This document shows positions 22,216 through 34,902 of a DNA stretch of 64,000 bases, piece by piece. Position 1 is the stretch's first letter, and each line of letters begins with the position of its first letter. A model generated the notes under the pieces. It was given only the letters and a program-made list of their open reading frames with translations, ran no database searches and was not told where the DNA came from. Where the stretch lies: contig NC_084938.1 of assembly GCF_958298935.1 (NCBI RefSeq), positions 2,425,501 through 2,489,500 of the forward strand, in the 5' to 3' direction. The stretch comes from Phragmites australis. Taxonomy: Eukaryota; Streptophyta; Magnoliopsida; Poales; Poaceae. Both the position numbers and the translations under genes were made by a program.

Positions 22216-25200
22216 TAAACTTTCAGCTATGAGCTGAGATAACATAATAATAAACAATGGTTATATATATCACATAATGTAAAAAGCTCAAACTTTTTTT
22301 TATTATTAAAAAAGTATTTATCGACAAGTGCTTCAAAATTCAACATGAGTTAAAGTACTGTGTCAATTGTACTACCTAGTTCCAATAATAACAGTCTAGT
22401 CGTACGTACTGTTAAGTGTGTATAAATCCATATGAGAAGTGTTTGTTCACCGTTTGCCGTTTCCAACTTTACTTTGCCACGATATACGGAAGGGAAGGTC
22501 GAATTAACCCTAGCTACAAATATAAGTCAAAAGTGTTGAAGCTAGAATCTAGAAAGCTAGCAGCCGCAACCCGACGACATCGTCGACGATCAGCTGCTTG
22601 ATCTTGTCAGTTGATTTTATAACTTAATAATATTCGGTCACCTGCAGCGAAATTTCCTACCGACAGAAATCACCTTTTTACTACGTTCTCGTTTCTGATC
22701 TCCTTGCTGCAACTAGAAGGCCGGTAACGGTGAGGTAGGTAGGAATAATTCAGTAGCCGAGTTTAGCTAGTTTGGATGACGCAAGCATGAGCTGAGTCGT
22801 CCATCGGATTAAACGTGATCGATTAGTTAAACGTGCATATAAGACCGGAGAAAATTACAAGCTCCCGTTCACAAGGGCATGAAATCGAATATTGATTATT
22901 GGTTGCTGTGTTTAACTAGAGCCGTAAGCTATAGCGTTGTGTTGAGAATCAGATCATCTCGGCTAGGTCAAGTGTACAGCCATATCGTACTCTTGCAGGA
23001 AAGACAGAATCCATCACATTCACGACGTGACCAAATGTTTTTTTTTTTGTTGAATTCAGGCGCCAGCAATTTTTATCGTCCATGGAGCCATCTACCAAGA
23101 AACAGTTCTCGGCGGGTACAAAATAAAGAATTTTTTTATATTTTATATGGAGACGTAAATTTGAATGAAGCATCATTCAATGGCTGGCCAGGACTCCCTT
23201 TAGTCCCCCGTGTCTTGGTCCCTAGCTTTCGAGTCTGGATTTGTTTATTTGAGCTTTCGTTTTTGGAAAAGAATTCCTGATTGTGGCTTTGTATTGGAAA
23301 AGCTTATTATTCTCCAAAAGCAAATTATAGATTGATATTAAATGTAGATTAAGTGTATAAGATATGTAGTGCCCCTAGTGTCAATCTCAAGACATCACCT
23401 CCCAGAATCCACAAAAGCAGCTTCAAACCAGCTTATGGATTCAAATAGTAAATAAAAGCAGATTCTGGGAATTGATTTCAAGAACCTGGTTATTTGTAGC
23501 ACAAGCTGACAAAAGCTAAAACAAACATGCCTAGATGTCTTTTTCTATAGTATGGCCATACAGTGGCGATCCTAATATTTTAACAATAGATGTACATAGT
23601 TAAAAAAATATGTTCAATAACAATAATAAGATCTAAGATACAAATTGTTTATAACAATGATAGCATCTCAACTAAAATAAAAGAACTACAAAACAAAATT
23701 GAAATTATAATACAACTTTACGGTTCTTCATCTTTTGGAATTAATAGTCTTTCTATTGATTTTTTTTTAAATTTTTTTACAATTTGCATAGCTTGCATTT
23801 TCCAAATTAAAATAAGCATTCAAGATACTAAGTAGTGAGCAATTAGACTATCGTGTCAAGAAGCTGATACTCACCGTGGTCGTGTAGCCTTGCCCTGCCC
23901 CGCCACAATCGCGCCATTGTGCCCCGCTTGGTTGCACCACCCCGTCGCGCTTCGGTCCCACAGCCACGCCCCGTCGCGGTTGCGCCATTTCCCTTTGCCC
24001 CGCCATTGAGCGCTGCCTCCACTTTACTATGCGTCATGACTTGTGTGCGCACCAGGAGTCAAGGTTTGAGCGTTAGCCTATCGGAAAGTAGTTGCGAAAG
24101 AGGTGGGTTGGGCCACTAGGAGCTTTGTATATTTGGGCATTGGGCAGATCAGCATGTAAATTTTAGAAAATGCATTGACTAGAATGGAGTAGTTGAAGTC
24201 TCGACTCTTACGTTGAAACACAACCATTGCGGTCTAGCTCATGTGCTATTCCAGGATGACTCTCAAGACAGAGAGTGCTGAGTAAAGTTAGAGTAGCAAA
24301 GAATTATGCAGGTTGCCAAGTGCAAACTCAACAGCTGAAAACTGCAAACAACCTTGGCATTCAATGCCAATCCATTTTAGTCAATTTTTTACAAAAATAT
24401 TTCGGTGTAGACCTATACACCCATGCCCTAATGTACGCCCGCCCCTATTACCGGACCTTGGAGGCCAGCTTCTTTGTTAGGCTGAGCCTCAGGTTCATGC
24501 TCGAGAAATGGGGATTTGCTGGGCTATAGGCCAGTAAAGCCTAAAATTTTTCAAGCCCCGTAGATTCTTGGGTTTGAACAGAAATAGTTGCTAGATAGGT
24601 ATGCACATACCCTTGCTTCTACACGAACCGAAGTTGATCACTTATTAGTCTCAATTAAAAAATTGTTTGCTCACTCTCTTTCTTAATAAATTATCAGTTT
24701 TGGTAAATTGAAGTCACCTTAGATCTAACAAAAGCTCAAAAATATAATCGGGAGATGACTAAGAAAAAGATACATAGACATCTTATGGAAAGGGCGATTG
24801 ATGTAAAAAAAAATGTTATTATCCCATTTTTTGGCTACTATTACTTCTTTAAATAAAGAATGTTGGGGTAGCCACTAGATTTAATGGAATTTTGACGATT
24901 AGGGTCAGGGGTTGTTTAGGGTTTTAGGGTTCACCTTCCGAACACAGAGGGGAGGCCGACGAACATCGAGTGTTTGAAGGTACCAGATATGTCAACTGGT
25001 GGTATGTCCCACCGATTATTCACTCGGTGGCGGTTTCAAGAACCAATTATGATTATATTTATGTACTAGATTGCAGCCCCGTTCTTTGCCTGTGCGGAAA
25101 GTCTGATGTTCCTTTTTGAACTTCTAGGCTATTTAGTCTGTCGGCAAATACGTAAAACATGGTCATTTATAGAACCTTTTTGTGATGTACAATTTATATT

Positions 25201-25620
25201 GTGCAAGGAAGCCTTTGCATGGTGTATCGTATGTGGGAGTAACGACACATGAGAGTCCAAAGTATTTCCCTATGCTGCATTATGTGTATGGATGCGATAC
25301 GTCATTGTTGTAATATGTGTAAGACAGATTCATTTAGGACTAGTACATTGCATGTGAGATATAGAACTTGTAAGCCCGTGACCTAACACGGTCCAATATT
25401 GCAATCAGTAAATCAGCGTCTGCGTGCTGGAAAACGTGCATGCCTATATTGTTTGGAATGCTGGAATTTTAAAGAAATTTTGTAGGAAACAGATCAATCA
25501 CGGCAGGAATTCAGCAAAAATATGCACGCTGCAAATATTAGCTGCTTTTCCCTTTTAACAGTGCCTGATGAATTGTACATACTCTGTTCTTGGTTAACCA
25601 TATTGGCACCCGATTATTCA
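22216..25620. other. Intergenic spacer, no recognised gene
   Basis: AT-rich sequence with scattered short frames that match nothing I recognise. It includes a possible hAT-type MITE at 23,234-23,540, a GC-rich tract at 23,870-24,015, and a GGGTTTTAGGGTT word near 24,915 too short to be a telomeric array. Confidence 0.5.
23234..23540. mobile_element. Possible MITE
   Basis: The left end reads TCTGGATTTGTTTATTTGAGC. The right end, reverse-complemented, reads TCTAGGCATGTTTGTTTTAGC. These look like a weak terminal inverted repeat of the common TTTGTTTTAGCTT-type MITE. The interior has the AAAAGC / GCTTTT words usual for such elements. No exact target duplication was found. Confidence 0.35.
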
Positions 25621-25732
25621 ACAAAAATATCAACTTTATTCCACCTTTCGGCAAAACAAGGAACCAAACATCTCAATATATACAAATAAGTCATCATGCA
25701 CTATAGATATGTTTTATATATACTTGCTTATA

Positions 25733-27197
25733 CTACTCCTTCAAGATCTCACTGGTCGTCTTCTTGATGAGCTCCCACGCACTTCGGACATGCCACTCTT
25801 CCTGCAGCGGCGAACCGACCGCGAACCGCAGCACGAACCTATTGCCGACCACCGTGTGCGCCAGGTATGCCTTCCCAGTAATAGTTCACAAATGCGATGG
25901 TAACCTTCCAAAAATAGCGGTTAACGACCTTCTCGGTCCGGTCCGGTTTCAGAAACCGAATTGTAACTGAATTTGAATTCAAAAAATTCGAAAAAATAAA
26001 AAAATTCAAAAAAACTCTTAAAAAAACTAGACACAATTCTAAGAACTTCTGTGAAAAAAATGTTCAAAAATAATGTCGTTTGCATCATATTCGATAGGGA
26101 GGAAGTTTAAACAAAATGAAAAAAATTGAAGCGTGCGGCTCAGTTATTAACTCATGTTAAGAAAAAGTGTAACATGCAAACACATATTTTTCTTATGTAA
26201 AACATATTTTAAGAGAATCTTTAAAATTGATTTCACTTTATTTAAAGTTTTATTAATTTCTCTATGATTTTTACAAAGTTCACAAGCATAAAATGAATAT
26301 GTTAAGAAACAACACTGTAATTAATTTTTTCATATCTACTATTATTTTTCCTACGTAAATCATAGTATAAATAAGCTAATGAAAGTTGTTTTACTAATTT
26401 TTGAGATGTGATGGGTCAGTTATGAATTAATCTAGTCGCAATACATTTACACAATCATGCATGTTACAATAACTAATTCATGAGTTCATGTATTTTTAAA
26501 AGATATAGGATCATGTAAGAAGACTAATAAAATTAGTTTCATGATTTTTGGATTAGCAAAGAGTAAACTATGCATTTAACTTGGTTTAACAAATACAATT
26601 TCTCACAGATAATTTTGAACTTTTATCATATAGATCATGTTACAAGGAAACAAACAAAATTTATTTTACTTGATTTGAAGCTCAAATGAATTAGTTATTG
26701 ATTTTACAAGATTGAGATAGTTTTTGGGTTTTTTTTTAACTTCACTGAAAATTGAGAAAACCGCTTGATAAATCGAGAAAACCGAGCGATTACCGACAAT
26801 GCGAAAAATTCGAGAAAATCGCTTGATAAATCGCAAAAACCGCTCGGTAACCGGTCCAAACCGACCGGTTACCGAACGGCTAAAATCGTGATTTTTTTTC
26901 AAATTTCAAATTTTGCTAAATGAATTTTATCTAAATTTTTTTGAATTTTTAACCAGTTACCACGGTAATCGTGAATTTTCGGTTACCGCCGAAGCTCGAT
27001 AACTGAGCTCCGGTAAGTTTAACCCTATTCCCAGTCCTATTTAGGCGCTCCATGAGCTCACGGTTGGCCTCGTCGGCTTCGTCCTCCGTCATCGCGCCAC
27101 GAGGCTTGATCCTAAAGCAGACAAGCGCGAGGTTTCGAGGAACAACGACCTCGAGCCGGTCATCGGCCCTGACGTTGTCCTCGAACATCTTGGCCAT
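25733..27197 (-). pseudogene. Truncated aromatic amino acid decarboxylase, third copy
   Basis: Two pieces match the C-terminal part of the intact genes on the minus strand: 27,197-27,028 (MAKMFEDNVRADDRLEVVVPRN...ANRELMERLNRTG) and 25,879-25,733 (ending KKTTSEILKE, stop). Together they cover about residues 408 to the end. Everything upstream, including the PLP lysine region, is missing: the match stops at 27,197. A 1.15 kb hAT-like insertion splits the fragment. The 3' flank with AATAAA (25,635-25,640) and GCAAAACAAG is also recognisable. It is more diverged than the two intact genes are from each other, so it comes from an older or different family member. It cannot encode an active enzyme. 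Confidence 0.88.
25880..27027. mobile_element. hAT-like insertion inside the decarboxylase fragment
   Basis: Inserted exactly between two copies of TTCCCAGT (25,872-25,879 and 27,028-27,035), an 8-bp duplication as hAT elements make. The right end reversed reads TAGGGTTAAACTTACCGG, close to Ac-family ends; the left end is more decayed. Inside both ends are GGTAACC / CGGTTACCG / ACCGGTT motifs, the usual Ac-type subterminal words. No transposase frame is seen, so it is non-autonomous. Confidence 0.8.
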
Positions 27198-27873
27198 GAC
27201 CAGGTACGTGTCGCCCTGACCTTGCTACATGTGAAATTTCACTCGTGTTTTCTGCCTCGGTGACAAGTCGATCACGTTTGCTAATCTATGTACAAAGGTC
27301 AACTCAGCTAGTCAAGCTTTGCACAGTAATTTACGGTGTCCTCTCCTGACCGGTCAATCGCGAGGCTTGCATGTTTTGCTGCCTGCGCACGTCACTAATG
27401 ACGGGAGAGATTGAGAGAGAAAGAGAGAATCAAATTTCAAGCCATATATTTCCGATGATGTTTTACGCGAAAGCGATTGCGGCCACCTAACTTGGACATT
27501 CTCGTTCTTTGAAAAAAAAAACACTAATATTTTAACGTGTATTTATTAAAACACGTGTTTGCTCATAAAAAATGGCGTGTTAGATGCACGACATTGGGCA
27601 CTGAAATCGATTTATTTAGCAACAGGATCGATCCTAGCTTTTAGTATACTACGTGAAAAAACTCAAAAGCAATAGATTATAATCATGGTAGGTGACGAAT
27701 TGCATCCGTCACTTTGAACATATTACTGATGATTAGTCATAAGATGAGTAAGTACCCATCATTAATGAGATCATTGATGACGGGTTAAAATTTGACTATC
27801 ACTTATTAAGGTCATAAGTGACGGGTCATAATGATTGACGAACGTTTTTTATATTTTTGAACACGAAAAAAAT

Positions 27874-27930
<57 letters not shown>

Positions 27931-29407
27931 CCCGAACCATCACCACTTACCACATGTCACAAGTGATTTTCACAGTATTTTTATACTATGTGTTACAACG
28001 AAATCGAACCTGCAACCTAGCCTCATGCGCGTACTCACTTACCACCTCACCCTCGCATGCCTTCTGAAGGGAGACGGATATTTTATTCTTTTAACATTTT
28101 TACCGAAGGTTATAAGTGACTGGTCATAACTGTGACCCGTCACTTATGATATTGATTTCATTTATGGATGTCATTTATGATACTTATAACTGACGGATCA
28201 TAGTTATAACCCGTCACTCATACATATTTATGGTATGATAGATATATAAATCAGTTAACCCAAGGTGTTTTTGATAAAATAGGCATAACTTTTACATAGA
28301 GACTTCGATTTTGACGTTTTTTTTACTCTATGGATATCTACAGAAAAAGTTACATCTGTTTCTTCCCACTTTGTCGAGTTCGGCAAAAAAATTTAGGCCA
28401 AAAATGGCTTAGAAGATTGAGTTCTTGCCTTCGAAAGTTTCTGCATAATTTTTGTAACGCGCGTTTATATCCATAGCTATCACTGCTTACATCAAGCTTG
28501 AGCATAAATATACAATAATTCTTATTCTAGTGCTACTGAGGTGAGAAAAAATAAAATAAAAATAAAATTATGTTGGTAATATCTCATGTATTATTGTTAT
28601 CAATAATAGGTAGCATTAACCATTATCATCTTAAGTGCTTCTATTTGATCTATTAAAAAATAATCCTGATTTCACCTATGGCAACTACTTTCATCTTATT
28701 GGTAAAACTTTATTGGTAAAAATTCTTAATAGTATATGACTATATGCACTTGTTTAACCGGAAAGGCATGCTTGCTAATTAGTGACAGGTCACAATTTGA
28801 TCCGTCACTAATGATTAGCTTTGAAGACCCGTCACTAATAAGTTTATCATTGGTGATGGGTTAAAACTTACTCGTCACTAATGATTGGTCTACAATGACC
28901 TGTTACTGGTGAGTTGTTATTGGTGATAGGTCAAGTTTTGACCTGTCACCAATAACTGCTTTAGGTTGATTCGTCACTGATGAGTTGTTATTGATGATAG
29001 GTTATAACTTTGACTTGTTACTATTATTATAAGTGATAGATCATGTTACGATTTATCATTAATTATGTGCCTGTTTTGTCTGTTTATTTATGTAACGGTA
29101 CTTGGCAGATGGATGGCAAGAACCGTCGCGGCGTTGAACGAGTTAATTACAAATTTTTATTTACGCTTGTCGCTGTCAAAGTAACTAGTTAAATTAACTG
29201 CCCTTTTGAACGGTCACTGAAAGACTGAGCTTGTAAATATGTATACCTGTAGAAAATCTTTGTTAGTTTTATTTGCAAATACGAATCTACAAGTTATGTA
29301 CATGCACACACTAACACACCCGCCAGCGTGTCAATGTCACGTGCATGCAGATATTAGATGCACTCACATATGTAGATCTTTGTTAACCCTTGCAGCTAGG
29401 ATTCTTG
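27198..29407. other. Spacer with TGACGGGT-type repeats and an (AT)n tract
   Basis: No gene. 27,680-28,220 and 28,770-29,070 carry many GTGACGGGT / ACCCGTCACT words in both directions, as in subterminal regions of DNA transposons. 27,876-27,927 is a pure (AT)26 microsatellite. A possible decayed terminus TACTACGTGAAAAAAC is near 27,647; a partner end was not found. The same repeat family is in both duplicated blocks. Confidence 0.55.
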
Positions 29408-30099
29408 GCAATCAATAGAGTTGAAAATGGTCGAAAACAGTCGGAAAATGCTATAACTATTTTTTGTTTCCGTATTTTTTTCTCGGAAATATAATTGAGA
29501 GCGGTAGTGTCAGAAACGAATACGGTATGTTTGTATAGGCATTATCGGATCAATATTATGTCGATATCGATCGGGAATCGTTAATTCTGGATAGAAACAC
29601 CAAAAATATAGCTCACAAATTAAACATCGCATATGATAAATTCAACGAAGTCATATACTCATATATGACATGACTACAATCTATACGATTATATGACATA
29701 TCAATATATCTTATATGATAACACAAATATTTTTGGATCAAGCACAACACAAACTCATCACTTTGGAATTTCATCTTTCTTCACTTTGTTTGGCAGCCTA
29801 CAGCTCAACCTCAAGCTTATCATCATCACTTGCAAAGTCTTTGTCTTGTTGTTTTGTAGGAAAATTATTCAACAAATCTCAAGCAAGTCTTTTTGCACGA
29901 CGAGGACAGAAAATAGAAGTAGTTATACAATTTATATTTTATACCTCAAGCATCATATTATTGGCAATAGCCTCAAGAACGTTAAGATCAACGACCAATG
30001 AAGAAACATTTTTAGAACCTAAAATGTCAAGGTAGGTACATTAGTAAAAGATAGACTTTACATGAGTAAAAGTTTAAATTGTCACATTTTCTTACTACA

Positions 30100-32190
30100 A
30101 CTATCCAATCTTTAGTGCAAATCAGTGCTTGTACCATCTCAGGATCAAGACGAGAGCGATATGGATCAACGGCACGGCCACCAGCACTAAAAGCCGATTC
30201 AGAAGCTACTGTTGACACTTGCATGGCAAGCACATCACAAGCAAGCAACCAAAGAATAGGATACTCATCCCTCTTGCCCTTCTACCATGCTAAAATATCA
30301 AATGTATGCTGATTGGCTTAGGTAATCTTTAATGGTGGTTCTACCAAGTACTTATCCAAGTCATTTGCATCATCATCAAGGTCATATGTGTCATATAAGT
30401 AGCTATCAAGTTTCTCATCTATACTGTCCATAAATAGATCCATCTTTCATGAAGGTGCAGGTGCATTACTCTTTGAAGATGAAAGATTACTAGTAGCATA
30501 GCATTCATACATCTTCCTCATAACATAATTAAATTTGTTAAGTTCATCTTGATAGGAATTTTTATATACCTTCCTCAAGTAAAATTCTACAAATTTTCTA
30601 TTGTACTGAGGATAAGAACACTTGCAATAGCAAGGGTAACATTAGACTTCTTCCAACACTTTCCAAACTTAAAAATCATAGAAGTTGCCATACTACTAAT
30701 AGTGAGATCATCACTATAGCGCCAATTGGTAAGCAAGAACTTAATCTCACGGAAGCCTTTGAAAAATAAGTTTGCAGTTGGATATAATATACCAAAAAAT
30801 AACTCAATGAGATCAAATAACTTTTTCAAGCAGGGTAAAAGAGATTTTGCCTTTTCCCATTCTGAAGAGGAAGGAGCAACTTTCTTGTACCTGCCACATT
30901 CACAGGACATGAGCCTCTCAAAAGAAGCCCTATAATATAAGGCATTCCTCAACATGGTATATGTTGAATTCCACCTTGTAGAAACATCAAGTGAGAGGCC
31001 TGACTTTGTGTCCAATCCACACTCAGTAGTAGACTTTAGAAACTCCTCCCACTGCAATGGAGAACCCTTCACAACCATTACAGATGCTCTAATATTCTGA
31101 ATTGAAGATGCAATCGCACTCATACCATCTTAAGCAACCAAATTAAGAATGTGATTAGCACATATCACATGAAAAAATAGACCATCACAGATTAATAGAC
31201 TATGCTTCTTGAGTCCTAAGATGACATCTTTAACAGCAACTTCATTTGCAGCAGCATAGTCTAAAGTCAAAGAAAATATTTTCTTCTCAATGTTCCATTT
31301 CAACATACATGAACTTAAGGTATGAGACATATTGTCACCAGTATGTCGTCCTATCACATGGAAGAAATTGATAATTCTCTTCTGAATATGCCAATCATCA
31401 TCTACCCAATGAACAGTGACACACATATAACCCTTGTTCCAATTTGATGTCCACATATCCATAGTTACACTCAATCGGCATTGAAGGGTTTTAAAATATG
31501 CATACATCTTATCCTTTTCTTGCAAATAGATGTCCATTATATCCTTTCTAACAGTAATATAAGACTTGATAGGAAAGATAGGGCGCATGGATTTTATAAA
31601 CTCAACAAAGTATTCATTTTCAACTATGTTGAAAGGATACTCATGCATGATTATTGCAATGTATAACTTCCTCAAACTAGCTTCTTGATCATACTTGTAT
31701 GGTTCAACAATTGTCATACCTTTCTCATGATTAGTTTCTGATTGGAGTTGTTGCTGGCCTTTAATAATACTATGATAATGCTTTAGATGACTCCAAAACC
31801 CAGTTGTTCCTCGGTTGCTCTCAGCTCTCCCTTTGCTGGTTTTGTTATTACACCCTTTGAACTTGCATTGTGCCCATAACTGCTCAACCTACTTGCCATT
31901 CTCCTCCACTGTCATTGTGTACTTGTTAAAATACTGCCATATATCTGATGTGCTCTTATTTTGCTGTTTTAAAGGAGGTTGTCCATCATTTACATGGTCC
32001 ACATCAATGATATCATCAGCACTTCCACTAGCACCCAATGTTCGACTTCCACTTGGTATTATTTCTAATAGCCTCTTAGATGAAGAAGATGATGCTGCAC
32101 TTGTACTTTCACTTGCACTTGCAGCTGACACCACTTTCTTCTGAGTTCCTATCAAACAAAATGAAATGATCAATTTCACATCATCCATTC
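30100..32190 (-). pseudogene. hAT transposase (BED zinc finger, RICESLEEPER type), broken
   Basis: In order on the minus strand: an Asp/Ser-rich N-terminus (32,188-31,889); a BED-type zinc finger around 31,880-31,760 (CKFKGC...FWSHLKHYH); the transposase core at 31,717-31,130 (MDMWTSNWNKGYMCVTVHWVDDDW...CANHILNLVA); the middle domain at 31,123-30,587 (VSTRWNSTYTMLRNAL); and the hAT dimerisation region at 30,248-30,100 (STVASESAFSAGGRAVDPYRSR). Most of it stays in one frame but with TAG near 31,886 (inside the N-terminal part), TAA near 31,127, a frame change near 30,590 and at least three more stops before the dimerisation domain. Intact family members are about 650-750 residues. No product is expected. 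Confidence 0.88.
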
Positions 32191-32829
32191 ATTCATATTT
32201 TGCTTCTCATTGTTCTATAAAAAAGTGCATAAGTTGATAAGTAGCAATGCAAGTTATCATCTCACACTCTCATATCCTCAAGTACCAGTAGTACTCAACT
32301 AAAAAAAACTTGAGCATCCATTCGTTGTAGAAAAGAAGGAATCTCATATTTATTAATGATCCGAAAATAGTTTGCTCTTTGCCACACATGCAATGGCTAG
32401 CCATCATTTAGAATTATGGGATTCACATACTAATATAGTCATTAAAAACATGAAAACAACTACAATATCAAGCAATTGAAATATATACAGCATAAATATC
32501 AAAAGCTTGGCCAAAATATTACCAACAGAAGGAACAATAGCTCACTTAATGTCCATTAATAGCACACTAGCACATAACATGTGTAAAGTGATGGACCTAA
32601 GACACATCTAAGGAGGTAAAAAAGTGTTGGATCCTTGGCAATGTCATCACTGGCGCAAAACTTACGGCATATCAGAATAGCAAATCAACAAAGTACATGT
32701 TCATCTCTATACCAGTTTACACAGAGGAGCACATCAACAAAGTATAGGTTCATCTCTAAACTCAACAAAGTACATGCATTACCAATAAGTGAGAGCTTGT
32801 AATTGAGCATTACCAATAAGCGAGCTCTG

Positions 32830-33545
32830 AGAGGCAGTAGCATCACGAGGACGGGGCGGCTCCATGAGCATGCGCTATCAGGAAGGCTTGTCTCTGGTAG
32901 GCGGTGTCATCTTGTCAGAGGAGGCAGGGCAGGGGCGGATGGAGGAGGTAGGTGGCGGTGGAGGGAGGAGGAAGGGGGCTACGATCCAAATAGCGGGTGG
33001 AGGAGGCAGGGGCTGTGGTGACTGGAGGACCAAGAGGAGGCAGCGATGGGTCGAGGAGGCAAGGGCGGCAGGCTAGCGACAGGTGAAGGAGGTAGGGTGC
33101 CGTGGCAGGAGGAGGTAGGGGGTAATGGTTCGAGGAGGCAAGGGAGGTAGGCCGGCAATGGGTGGAGGAGGCAGGGGCAGTGGCAGGTGGAGGACCAAGA
33201 GGAAGCGGCGGCGGGTAAAGGAGGAAGGGGTGACGGGCCGGTCACGAGAGGTGGAGGAAGGGGCTATGGCGGGAGGAGGAAGGGTGTAGCGGTTGGAGGA
33301 GGCAAGGGGCGGCGAGGTGGTGGGCCGGTGACGGGAAGTGGAGGAAGGGGCAACAGTGGGAGGAGGCTCGGTGCGGCAGCGCGAGGAGGCAAGGGACGGC
33401 AAGCCGACATCGGGTGGAGGAGGCAGGGGTGGCAGCGGCTGGAGGATAGTGACAGGCGGACAAGAGGAGTTGAGGACGAGGTCGAGGAGGCACCATCGCA
33501 CTGTAGCAGGGGGCAGGTGGCACTAGGGTTAGTGAGTTAGCCGAA
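32830..33545. repeat. G-rich, purine-rich repeats in the hAT element
   Basis: About 700 bases of GGAGGCAGGGG / GGTGGAGGA words with marked G-over-C skew on the plus strand, many runs of three or more G, and irregular period. It lies upstream of the transposase reading frame. The open frames here are by-products of the skew. It could form G-quadruplexes; that is inference. Confidence 0.65.
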
Positions 33546-33886
33546 CTGGTGGGCCCTGGGTTGAGATGGGCATCCACATCTGGCTGACGGGATGAGAAAT
33601 GTTCGGCAATTACCGAGAGACCAAGTCAGTAAATTCTGGCTCAAATCAGAAAACCGACCAAACGGTCGGTAGTGGCCCAAACCGATTCTGCTACCGTTTT
33701 CAGAACCTTTTTACCTATTCTGATACTGGTACCGAGCGTCGAATGGGTTGTTTAGTTTGACTTCTTGTGCTGGGCCGACATCATTATTTTGACAATTCTG
33801 ATACTGACCCAAACGGTTGGCAGTTTTTGAAAACGGTCCCTGATAAATCAGGAATTTCCGTTACCATTTTCACCCCTAGCAATCAA

Positions 33887-34902
33887 ATTGTCACTCCGCC
33901 ACTTGTGTTTCTCGTGATTGTATATGTGCCAAAGAGTTCCTTGAAATCAATATCAGTTGAGTTGTGCCAAAGAGTTCCTAGAAATCAATATCAGTTGAGT
34001 TGTTGGTGCTTCTGGAAATGTGCGTGATAAGATTTATCGTCCTAGCTCCATCTGTCACGTGTATGGAGTGCAACTTCACAGATATACCATCCTAAATATT
34101 GATTTCGCACATTTGCCACTCCAAAGAATGCCTCTTGATTTCCTTGCCATTATAAATTTTTAATTAATTTTATTTTCTTTTATTATCATAGGCCATGTGA
34201 AAAGACTATTTTGCCCTCTTCCTTTTTAGAATATGTTTCATGGATTTAGGGCTTCACTGAAGCAGATCGCAACCAACATTGATCGCTCGTCTAGATCCCG
34301 TTTCATGTGAGGCAGAGAAGGTGACGACGACTTCAAGTACAACAAGCGGCAGCGCTGGCAACCTCTGCACATGGTGCAAGATCTCCAACCAAGGTAAATT
34401 GTTCCCCGTTCTCCTTCCCTTCCCATTTCCTTTGATCTTTCTTTCCTTTCCCTTTTGGATACATGGAACCCTAGGCGGTTGTGATGCCGGTGGGGAGCAG
34501 CCAGGCCCGCCCATAAGGGGGAGTGAGCAGAGTGATTGCTCAGGGCCCCCTTCTGTTACATAGGTAGATGGAGATAGGGAGAACGATCTAAATATTGGCC
34601 AGCATGCATTACCTGGAGATAGGACTTGTTACGTGTAAGTAACTAAAACATACAAGCATCAACTATCAAACTTCACGGGATGAATCTATATGATGCAGGT
34701 TAAATGGAACTTTTAGAACTGCACAAGAAATACAACTATATTTCTGTTGTTGGCCTTTGAATCTTGTGGAGAATTCCAAATAAATTTGTGTTTTCAATCA
34801 TTTGTAATTAGAGATGTAGAACAGATCCAACCGTATTTCCAAATTAATTCTGGTGTGCATTTGCACGAGCTATTCTTTCTTATTTCCAATTTTGTGGTAC
34901 GT
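33887..34902. other. Sequence between the hAT element and block B
   Basis: No recognised gene. A plus-strand open stretch at about 34,250-34,395 ends at a plausible splice donor (CCAAG|GTAAAT), and a low-complexity TTTCC tract follows. This could be part of the duplicated unit if copy A extends left of the window; that cannot be tested here. Confidence 0.4.

Larger units (their letters stand above)
29416..33878 (-). mobile_element. Ac-like hAT element, 4.46 kb
   Basis: The left end TAGAGTTGAAAATGGT and the right end, reversed TAGGGGTGAAAATGGT, form a 16-bp inverted repeat with two mismatches. A perfect 8-bp target duplication GCAATCAA lies at 29,408-29,415 and 33,879-33,886. Subterminal words of the ACGGT / ACCGT and AAACGG class sit inside both ends (for example 33,650-33,760). 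One transposase pseudogene on the minus strand fills the left half; a G-rich tract fills the right. Clean ends suggest a fairly recent insertion, but the transposase has stops, so it must have been moved by another element or have decayed since. Confidence 0.9.

Noticed and set aside
23560..24120. CAGTGGCGATCC near 23,560 as a hAT end
   Set aside because: No matching inverted end or 8-bp duplication downstream.
24890..24930. Telomere-like GGGTTTTAGGGTT
   Set aside because: Only about two imperfect units; no array.
27857..28129. Open frame of repeated IYIYIY
   Set aside because: Translation of the (AT)n microsatellite.
32803..33577. Several 60-140 residue frames on both strands
   Set aside because: Caused by the G-rich repeat composition; Pro- and Gly-rich without a domain.
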